Source: Chloroflexota bacterium (lineage in GTDB: Bacteria > Chloroflexota > UBA6077 > FW602-bin22 > JACPQP01). From it: 9,206 bases of DNA. Positions 1-5,333 of the stretch are shown here, piece by piece. A model generated the notes under the pieces. It worked only from the letters and a program-made list of their open reading frames with translations, was not told the origin of the DNA and did not search any database. The translations under genes and the position numbers were made by a program. The stretch lies in the NCBI GenBank assembly GCA_016190465.1, contig JACPQP010000246.1:1-9206 (forward strand), written 5' to 3'. Every line of letters starts with the position of its first letter. Positions within the stretch are counted from its first letter, which is position 1.

Positions 1-111
1 GCCCCACGTGGGGCACGCCCCCTCTACCCCTGCCCCTTCCCCCACCAGGGGGGAAGGGGAGGACGCTCCCCCCCTCCCCGCGTCGTCTCCCCTCTACCGC
101 GTCGGACCGAC

Positions 112-124
112 TCAGGAACGGCGG
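112..124 (+). repeat. Dispersed repeat core, copy 1
   Basis: TCAGGAACGGCGG preceded by GGACCGAC. Translated in the truncated glycosyltransferase frame it reads as part of AVPES. Confidence 0.75.
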
Positions 125-244
125 GCCAGGGCGTGAGGTCCGGCCCGGGGTGGTTGGGCCACCGCCAGGCCGACCTCTCCCCCCTTCCCCCCTCCCCGCG
201 CCGGGGAGGGGGATGGCGGCTCCCCCCCTCTGCGTCGGACCCAA

Positions 245-257
245 TCAGGAACGGCGG
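245..257 (+). repeat. Dispersed repeat core, copy 2
   Basis: TCAGGAACGGCGG preceded by GGACCCAA and followed by GCC-GGGGGTGAGG. It is read in a different frame from copy 1 (PPFLIG). Confidence 0.75.
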
Positions 258-463
258 GCCGGGGGTGAGGTCGGCCCCCGTAACCCCTCCTCCTCTCCGT
301 GTCGGAGAGGGGGGGCCGGGGGTGAGGTCGGCCGGCGCCAGCAACCGGACGTGGATCGACGGGTCGACCACAACCAGCCAGCGTGCCAGCTCGACGAGGT
401 AGCGTCCGCTGCCGGTATGGGGATGGCGGAGAAAGTACGCGTTCAGATCGACGTGCATGCCGA

Positions 464-1630
464 TCAGGTCGCCATCGCCCGCGTCGCGCCGGTCACGGCG
501 CGCTGGCAGATCGCCAGGAGCTTCTCGGCCGCGCTTTGCCAGGTGAACAGCCTGGCGCGCTCGACGCCGCGGGCGATCAGCGTGGTCCGCAGCACCTGGT
601 CGGTGAGCACGCGATCGATCCCGTCGGCAAGCTCGTCGACGCTCCGGGGATCCACGGTGATGCCGGCGTCGCCAATCAACTCGGGAAGCGACGAGACGTT
701 CGAGGTGACCACCGGCGTTCCGCAGCCCATCGCCTCGAGCGGGGGGAGGCCGAACCCCTCGTACAGCGATGGCCAGGCCAGGGCGTCGGCCAGGCTGTAG
801 ATCGCCGGCAGGTCGGGATCGGCCACATAGCCGATGAAGAGAACGTGGTCGTGGAGACCAAGATTCTCGATCTCCCGAAAGACGTCCTGGTAGAGCCAGC
901 CAAGTCCGCCAGCGATCACGAGCTTGTGGGTGAAGCCTGGCCGTTGGCGGAGGCGGTGATATGCCTGGATGAGCCGGACGAGGTTTTTCCGGGGCTCGAC
1001 GGTGCCGACGAAGAGCACGAACGGTGTGGTGAGCCCATACTTGCGCCGAACGGTGGTGAGCGCGTCGGGCTCAGTCACCCGCCGGAAGCGGGGCTCAACC
1101 CCGCCGTAGACGACTTCGACGCGCTCCGGGGGGACATCCAGCAGGCAGATGAGATCGTTGCGTGTGCTGGCCGAGTCCGCTACCACCACGTCTGCTGCGG
1201 CTACCGAGGCCGGGACCACTCGTTCCAGGTATTGGCGGAGCCCGTCATCCGCGCACTCCGGAACGAGCAAGAACGACAGGTCGTGAACCGTGACGATTGC
1301 CGCGCCTCGCCGGAGCGGAGCCAGGGTGAAGTTCGGGAAATGAAACACGTCGACCGGGCCGGTAAACAGATCGATGGGCAGCGGCAATCCCAGTCGATGC
1401 CAGAGAATCGTAAGCGTGCGGTCGGAGACCCCGATCGGTCGCAGCTTGAAGTTGGGCGGCAACGATGGCTCCTGAAACCCCTCCATCTTGTGCACGCGCG
1501 CATGGAACAGGAGATACTCGTTCTCCTGATCGAGCTCCGCGAGCGCCGGGACGAGGTTGCGGACATAGCGTCCGATGCCGGCCGTCTGAGTCAGCGCCGC
1601 GGTGTATTCGAGGCCGATGCGCACGATCAC
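464..1630 (-). CDS. GT4 family glycosyltransferase (group 1, mannosyltransferase-like)
   Basis: A 388-residue cytoplasmic or membrane-associated retaining glycosyltransferase of the GT-B fold, which would transfer a sugar from a nucleotide donor to a growing glycan. The N-terminal acceptor domain contains the glycine-rich GIGRYVRNL segment (about residues 18-26) and TVHDLSF (114-120). The C-terminal donor domain starts near residue 204 with FVLFVGTVEPRKN (204-216), where Arg and Lys normally contact the diphosphate, and carries the E-x7-E signature in EGFGLPPLE (291-299), followed by MGCGTPVV. Length is normal for the family. The start is GTG; it overlaps the stop of the flippase-like gene as GTGA (1627-1630), with GGAG 3 nt upstream of the GTG, so translation is probably coupled. 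The specific sugar and linkage cannot be read from sequence; mannosyl- or rhamnosyltransferase roles are common among close relatives. Confidence 0.93.
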   Translation of the reverse strand: MIVRIGLEYTAALTQTAGIGRYVRNLVPALAELDQENEYLLFHARVHKMEGFQEPSLPPNFKLRPIGVSDRTLTILWHRLGLPLPIDLFTGPVDVFHFPNFTLAPLRRGAAIVTVHDLSFLLVPECADDGLRQYLERVVPASVAAADVVVADSASTRNDLICLLDVPPERVEVVYGGVEPRFRRVTEPDALTTVRRKYGLTTPFVLFVGTVEPRKNLVRLIQAYHRLRQRPGFTHKLVIAGGLGWLYQDVFREIENLGLHDHVLFIGYVADPDLPAIYSLADALAWPSLYEGFGLPPLEAMGCGTPVVTSNVSSLPELIGDAGITVDPRSVDELADGIDRVLTDQVLRTTLIARGVERARLFTWQSAAEKLLAICQRAVTGATRAMAT

Positions 1631-2640
1631 CTGCTCCGATGGGACCGGAGATAGCGGGAAACGAGATAGACGACAAAGCCAAACACGACGAGACTTACGT
1701 AGCTGATGGAGCGGTCGAGCAACGCAATTGACACCGCCATATCCATCGGCTGGCCGACCAGGACAAGCGCCGCGACGATGGAGGCCTCGACGTACCCCAG
1801 GCCCGCCGGTAGCCCGGGCGGCGCGGTGAAGAGCGACGAGACGAGCGCGATGAACGCGACCAGGGTCAGCTCGACGCCAAAGCGACCATCCAGGTGCACG
1901 CCGGTCGCTCGCACCACGAGGAACAGACGCATCATCTCGACGAGCCAGGCGAGCGCAGTGTAGAGGATGAGCATCCGGTAGCCGCCGAATGCCCCGATCG
2001 TGCCCTCATTAAACCGACTGTAGATGGCGTGCAGGTGCTCGGGCAGCGCTCGGCGAATCAGAGCGGGGTGGCGCCACATCGCCAACAGCGCCGCTCCAGC
2101 CAGTAGCGCCAGTCCCGCGCCGACCTCGAGCCCGCCGGCCAGAGAGTCGGGGAGCCGCCCGTGAAAGCTGATCGCCCCGGTGATGGCGAGCAAGACGAGG
2201 ACGAACGTGAAGTCGATGATGCGCTCGGCGACGATCGTGCCGCCAGCCTTCGTCAGCGAGCCCCGGCCGTCCTGCTTGAGCAGATAGGCCCGGTAGACGT
2301 CGCCCAGCTTGGCCGGAACCAGACAGTTGACGAACCACGAGAGGAAGATGATGGTCGCCAGGCGGGGCAGTGACGGAGTCTGGGCCGAATCGTAGCCGGC
2401 GTTTCCCAGCATCCGCCGCCAGCGAAGCGCCCGAACGGGAAAGACCAGGTAGTAGACGGCGAACGCCGCCAGATACAGTGACAGGTCCGCCGACCGGATG
2501 ATCTGCACCGTCCGCGCGACGTCGATCTGGACCCGGGTCAGCAACAAGCCAATGAGCGCGAGCGAAAGCGCCAGCGAGACCGCCGTGCGTCGGGTGAAGA
2601 CACGTCGGCCAAAGTCTGGCGGCGCGTCATTGCTCGACAC
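1627..2640 (-). CDS. Flippase-like integral membrane protein (lysylphosphatidylglycerol synthase TM region / YbhN-AglD family)
   Basis: About 337 residues with multiple hydrophobic segments: roughly 19-36, 53-69, 95-107, 143-160, 170-188, 222-245, 255-273, 283-296 and 302-327. Family marks are RALRWRRML (70-78), NCLVPAKLGDVYRAYLL (105-121), ERIIDF (139-144) and PPGLPAGLGYVEASI (274-288), all typical of the PF03706/TIGR00374 proteins. These occur in polysaccharide and glycolipid clusters and are thought to move lipid-linked substrates across the membrane or to assist glycosyltransfer. The open frame reaches back to 2973, but that extension translates repeats (for example LSPWERGQG), so it is unlikely to be protein. 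I chose GTG at 2640 with GAGGGG just upstream; TTG at 2676 with GGAGG 4 nt upstream is nearly as good and adds 12 residues. The gene overlaps the following glycosyltransferase by 4 nt. Substrate unknown. Confidence 0.87.
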   Translation of the reverse strand: MSSNDAPPDFGRRVFTRRTAVSLALSLALIGLLLTRVQIDVARTVQIIRSADLSLYLAAFAVYYLVFPVRALRWRRMLGNAGYDSAQTPSLPRLATIIFLSWFVNCLVPAKLGDVYRAYLLKQDGRGSLTKAGGTIVAERIIDFTFVLVLLAITGAISFHGRLPDSLAGGLEVGAGLALLAGAALLAMWRHPALIRRALPEHLHAIYSRFNEGTIGAFGGYRMLILYTALAWLVEMMRLFLVVRATGVHLDGRFGVELTLVAFIALVSSLFTAPPGLPAGLGYVEASIVAALVLVGQPMDMAVSIALLDRSISYVSLVVFGFVVYLVSRYLRSHRSR

Positions 2641-2830
2641 CCGCCCCTCAGATGCAGCCTGGTCTGTCGCGGTCAATGGCCCTCCCCTTCCGTCACGTGC
2701 TGAGCCCTCTCCCCCTCTCCCACGGGGAGAGGCCCTCACCCCCTGCCCCCTCTCCCACGGGGAGAGGGGGTCCAGCCTCCCCTTCCCCCAGCGACCATCG
2801 GAAGTCCCGCAGGGATATTGGGGGCCCAGC
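2641..2830. repeat. Intergenic hairpin repeats between ligase B and the flippase-like gene
   Basis: This 190-bp spacer holds two GC-rich hairpins of one family: an 8-bp stem 2714-2721/2725-2732 with loop ACG, and an 11-bp stem 2746-2756/2760-2770, also with loop ACG. No promoter or convincing gene is visible. There is no U-tract after the stems, so they do not look like standard intrinsic terminators, but they could influence RNA stability or coupling in the operon. Confidence 0.75.
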
Positions 2831-2843
2831 TCAGGAACGGCGG
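2831..2843 (+). repeat. Dispersed repeat core, copy 3, containing the ligase B stop codon
   Basis: TCAGGAACGGCGG whose first three bases (2831-2833), read on the minus strand, are the TGA stop of ligase B. It is preceded by CCCAGC and followed by CTGGGGGATGAGGGCC, a variant of the flank seen at other copies. Confidence 0.75.
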
Positions 2844-4393
2844 CTGGGGGATGAGGGCCGTACCCCTGTGGCAGAGGGGTAAGGGCGTAGGGGCAGGCCC
2901 CCGTGCCTGCCCCCACCGGGTCGGGAAGCCCCAAGGCCGGCCACGAGACCGAGAAGCAGCGCGACCTGTACATTCATCCCGTGGACGTACAGGTTGTCAA
3001 ATGCGTTGTGTACTGCCAGCGCGGTGAGCGTGGCTCCCACGCCGACGACGAACGCGCGCTCCCCCGCGGCGCCCGCGGCCAGCCGGCGACGAGCCCGGAT
3101 CACCAGCAGAAACCAGCTTCCAACCATCGCGAGATATCCCACCAGGCCGACGACGCCAGTCTCGGCGGCGACGTTCAAGTAGATGTTGTGCGCGTGGCCG
3201 AGCGAATCACGCCAGAACGGGAGGATCGCGTACGCCCGGTAGACGACCGCGTAGTGGCCGGGCCCGACGCCCAGCAGCGGCTGCGCGAGGAACATCTCGG
3301 CTGCCGACTGCCAATGGGCCACGCGCTCGACCACGGCCCAGTTCGCGGCGGTCGGGACGACGCCGCGGGCATCGAACACCCCGAACGAGCCGACGATGGA
3401 CGCGAGACGCGCGGTGACCGTGGTCGGCAGCAGACCAAACGCGGCCAACAGCCCACCCAGCACACTGATGAACACCCCGAGCCGCAGCGCTGGTCCTAAG
3501 CGACCGGGGAAGCGACCGAGCAGCAAGGTGCCGACGACGGCGCCGGAAGCGAGCCCAAGCCAGCCGCCGCGCGACATGCTCATCGCCAGCGCCACGGCTG
3601 TCAACGCGGCGGTCACCGCCGCCAGGCGCCAACGCCAGTTGCTCCCTCTCCCCAGGGAGAGGAGCCCTCTCCCCGTGGGAGAGGGCTGGGGTGAGGACTG
3701 CGGGGGCGAGGGCCTCGGCCATCCAAAGAGAGTCAGCGCCAGCGCGACCGGAAACACCGTTTCCAGGTAGCCTGCGTACGGGTTGGGCTGGCCGAACGTG
3801 CCAAAGGCGCGCAGAAACGGGCCAACCCGAAAGCTAGGCGGACCCAACTGGAGCGCAAACTGGGCGAACCCCAGCAGCGCCTGGACCACGCCCGCGATCA
3901 GGAGCGGCGTCAAGATGTGCCACCGGTCGTCCTCCGTCCGAGCGACGTCGGCGGTGACCACGAAGATACCGAGGACCTCTCCCCAGCGCAGCCATTCCTT
4001 CAGGGCGACCGGGAGGTCCACGACGCCAACCGTGGCCGCGACGTTCGCTGCGAGGAAGAGCACAACTGGCCAGGCCCAGCCGCTGAGGTGGCTCTGCCGG
4101 CGCCGCCGGGCGAGCTGGGCGGCAAGCCAGGCGACGATCGCGATGATCGCCACTCCGTCGACGTAGCCGAGCCCAGTCGCCTCGGCGGAGGTCCACCCGA
4201 GCGCCCCAAACGGCATCACCAGCGCCGCGATGGCCAGCGCCCAGCGGCTATTCCGGAGCGCCAGCATCAGAAGAATGCCGCCGGCGAGCGTGACGCCGAC
4301 GACCCGTGGCGGAAGGAGGGCGACCGCGAGCCCCAGGGCCACGACGGTGACGCTCCAAGCCGTGGAGCGAGGAGCGCAGATCCCCTCAGACAC
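2831..4393 (-). CDS. O-antigen ligase / polymerase-like membrane protein B (Wzy_C family)
   Basis: About 520 residues from the proposed GTG, a polytopic inner-membrane protein likely to polymerise or ligate lipid-linked glycan repeats. At least ten hydrophobic stretches are visible. The Wzy_C-type region includes MSMSRGGWLGLA (271-282), PLLGVGPGHY (372-381) and GHAHNIYLNVAAETGVVGLVGY (399-420), the periplasmic-loop motif of O-antigen ligases. The frame is open back to 4813, but that part is antisense-quality sequence over the epimerase gene; GTG at 4393 starts after the epimerase body and overlaps it by 8 nt, although no strong ribosome site is seen. Two oddities are visible. Residues about 227-252 are encoded by a double GC-rich hairpin repeat in a loop between membrane segments. 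The tail after about residue 489 is encoded by dispersed repeats, with the TGA stop lying inside a copy of the 13-nt repeat core. The native C-terminus may have been replaced. Confidence 0.88.
   Translation of the reverse strand: MSEGICAPRSTAWSVTVVALGLAVALLPPRVVGVTLAGGILLMLALRNSRWALAIAALVMPFGALGWTSAEATGLGYVDGVAIIAIVAWLAAQLARRRRQSHLSGWAWPVVLFLAANVAATVGVVDLPVALKEWLRWGEVLGIFVVTADVARTEDDRWHILTPLLIAGVVQALLGFAQFALQLGPPSFRVGPFLRAFGTFGQPNPYAGYLETVFPVALALTLFGWPRPSPPQSSPQPSPTGRGLLSLGRGSNWRWRLAAVTAALTAVALAMSMSRGGWLGLASGAVVGTLLLGRFPGRLGPALRLGVFISVLGGLLAAFGLLPTTVTARLASIVGSFGVFDARGVVPTAANWAVVERVAHWQSAAEMFLAQPLLGVGPGHYAVVYRAYAILPFWRDSLGHAHNIYLNVAAETGVVGLVGYLAMVGSWFLLVIRARRRLAAGAAGERAFVVGVGATLTALAVHNAFDNLYVHGMNVQVALLLGLVAGLGASRPGGGRHGGLPLRPYPSATGVRPSSPSRRS
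2861..2913. repeat. Two hairpin repeats inside the 3' end of ligase B
   Basis: TACCCCT (2861-2867) pairs with AGGGGTA (2875-2881), and GGGGCAGGC (2890-2898) pairs with GCCTGCCCC (2905-2913). Both are translated as the Gly/Pro/Arg-rich C-terminal tail of ligase B rather than as membrane or loop sequence typical of the family. Confidence 0.7.
3645..3685. repeat. Double hairpin repeat inserted in frame within ligase B
   Basis: CCTCTCCC (3645-3652) pairs with GGGAGAGG (3655-3662), and CCCTCTCCC (3665-3673) pairs with GGGAGAGGG (3677-3685). They are the same hairpin type as at 2714-2770 and are followed by CTGGGGTGAGGAC, the family's usual right flank. The segment encodes PSPTGRGLLSLGRG, about residues 236-250 of the protein. 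Confidence 0.8.
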
Positions 4394-5333
4394 GGGCGAC
4401 GTCCAGTCGCTGCCGGAACCACTCGATCGTCTCCAGCAATCCCTCTTCGAGACCCACCCGAGGCTCCCAACCGAGCACCTGGCGTGCGCGGGTGATGTCG
4501 GGGCGGCGTCGCTGCGGGTCGTCGGCGCTGACCGGGTCTCGAAACACGATCGCCGAAGAGGAATGCGCCAGCCGCCGGACCGTCTCCGCGTACTCGAGGA
4601 CGGTGTGCTCCTCCGGATTCCCGAGGTTGAAGACGCCCCCGGCCGTGCCCGGCGTGAACATCGCTCGGATGAGCCCGTCGACGAGGTCGGAAACGTAGCA
4701 GAGAGAACGAGTCTGCGTGCCCGGGTGGTACACGGTGATGGGGCGCCCGGCGAGCGCCTGGGTGACAAAGTTGGGAACGATCCGCCCGTCGTGTGGGTCG
4801 GAGTGCGGCCCATAGCAGTTGAAGATGCGGACGATCCGCGCGTCGAGGCCGTATTGGCGATAGTAGATCATCGTGAGCGCCTCGGCGAATCGCTTGCCCT
4901 CGTCGTAGCAACTGCGCGGCCCGATGGGGTTCACGTTGCCCCAGTAGTCCTCGGGCTGGGGATGGACCAGTGGATCGCCGTAGATCTCCGAGGTCGAGGC
5001 CATCAGGAACGAAGCGTGATAGCGGTGGGAGAGCGCGAGCGCCTGCCTGGTCCCATTGCTGTTTGCCAGCGCGGTCTCCAGCGGGTGCCGGAGGTAGCCT
5101 TCCGGGCTGGCCGGACTCGCCAGGTGAAAGACGGCCTCCGCGGGAATGTCGCAAGGCTCCGTCACGTCATGCCGAACGAACTGGAACCGGGGATGAGCCC
5201 GGATCGGATCGAGGTTGGTCGTCGAGCCGGTCAGGAGATTGTCGAGGGCGACCACGTCGTGCCCGAGACCAAGCAGCCGAGCGCACAGGTGCGAACCGAG
5301 GAAGCCCGCGCCACCAGTGACGAGAACTCTCAA
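4386..5333 (-). CDS. uxs: UDP-glucuronate decarboxylase (UDP-xylose synthase), extended SDR family
   Basis: A 315-residue NAD-dependent short-chain dehydrogenase/reductase of the extended class. It most likely converts UDP-glucuronate to UDP-xylose in the cytoplasm, feeding the glycosyltransferases of this cassette. Visible marks are the NAD-binding GGAGFLG (7-13), the acidic ribose-binding D31 in ALDN, HDVTEP (55-60), HLASPASP (70-77), TSEIYG (114-119), and Y143/K147 of the YxxxK catalytic pair within the stretch YWGNVNPIGPRSCYDEGKR (130-148). This last stretch distinguishes UXS enzymes from UDP-glucose 4-epimerases and dTDP-glucose dehydratases. GRIVPNF (183-189) also fits. I place the start at TTG 5333, because GGAGGG sits 6 nt upstream (5340-5345) and the TTG overlaps the stop of ligase A as TTGA; the longer TTG start at 5348 would bury that ribosome site in coding sequence. 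Length matches bacterial UXS. Confidence 0.93.
   Translation of the reverse strand: MRVLVTGGAGFLGSHLCARLLGLGHDVVALDNLLTGSTTNLDPIRAHPRFQFVRHDVTEPCDIPAEAVFHLASPASPEGYLRHPLETALANSNGTRQALALSHRYHASFLMASTSEIYGDPLVHPQPEDYWGNVNPIGPRSCYDEGKRFAEALTMIYYRQYGLDARIVRIFNCYGPHSDPHDGRIVPNFVTQALAGRPITVYHPGTQTRSLCYVSDLVDGLIRAMFTPGTAGGVFNLGNPEEHTVLEYAETVRRLAHSSSAIVFRDPVSADDPQRRRPDITRARQVLGWEPRVGLEEGLLETIEWFRQRLDVARV

Larger units (their letters stand above)
1..334. repeat. Array of GC-rich palindromic repeats and repeat cores in and beyond the truncated glycosyltransferase
   Basis: Stacked hairpins occupy the left edge: CCCCACGTGGGG (2-13, perfect palindrome); an 11-bp stem 33-43/49-59; an 11-bp stem 188-198/202-212; and an 8-bp stem 292-299/303-310. 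Two copies of the core TCAGGAACGGCGG (112-124 and 245-257) are embedded. A flank of the form GGGCC-GGGGGTGAGG-TCGGCC follows twice exactly (256-276, 313-333) and once degenerately after the first core. The units look like a mosaic of the same modules rather than a clean tandem array. Confidence 0.85.
24..458 (-). pseudogene. Truncated GT4-type glycosyltransferase N-terminus running into a repeat array
   Basis: Only the first 46 or so residues look like a protein: they begin MHVDLNAYFL and contain GSGRYLVELARWL, the N-terminal nucleotide-sugar glycosyltransferase (GT4) pattern also present in the upstream neighbour (GIGRYVRNLVPAL). From about residue 47 the frame reads through GC-rich palindromic repeats, giving Pro/Gly/Arg-rich segments such as LTPGPPSPTRRGGG twice, until a TAG at 24-26. 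A complete GT4 enzyme has about 350-400 residues, so the acceptor-domain remainder and the whole donor-binding domain are absent from this frame. The ATG at 458 lies 5 nt after the stop of the preceding glycosyltransferase, as expected for the last gene of the operon. It is probably a gene disrupted by repeat accumulation. Alternatively, the true gene resumes left of the window or the repeats were misassembled. Confidence 0.55.

Noticed and set aside
1..334. CRISPR array
   Set aside because: Units differ in length and content, spacers are absent, and the repeats are palindromic modules rather than regularly spaced direct repeats; no cas genes are seen.
383..1654. 423-residue plus-strand open frame opposite the GT4 gene
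   Set aside because: It is antisense to a gene with clear family motifs. The translation is charged, low in hydrophobic patterns and without a recognisable domain; long antisense frames are usual in high-GC DNA.
2641..2973. N-terminal extension of the flippase-like frame up to an upstream start at 2973
   Set aside because: The extra 111 residues overlap the 3' end of ligase B and translate hairpin repeats; good ribosome sites occur close to the conserved part.
4394..4813. N-terminal extension of the ligase B frame
   Set aside because: It lies fully within the uxs gene in another frame, is Ser/Arg-rich, and lacks membrane segments.
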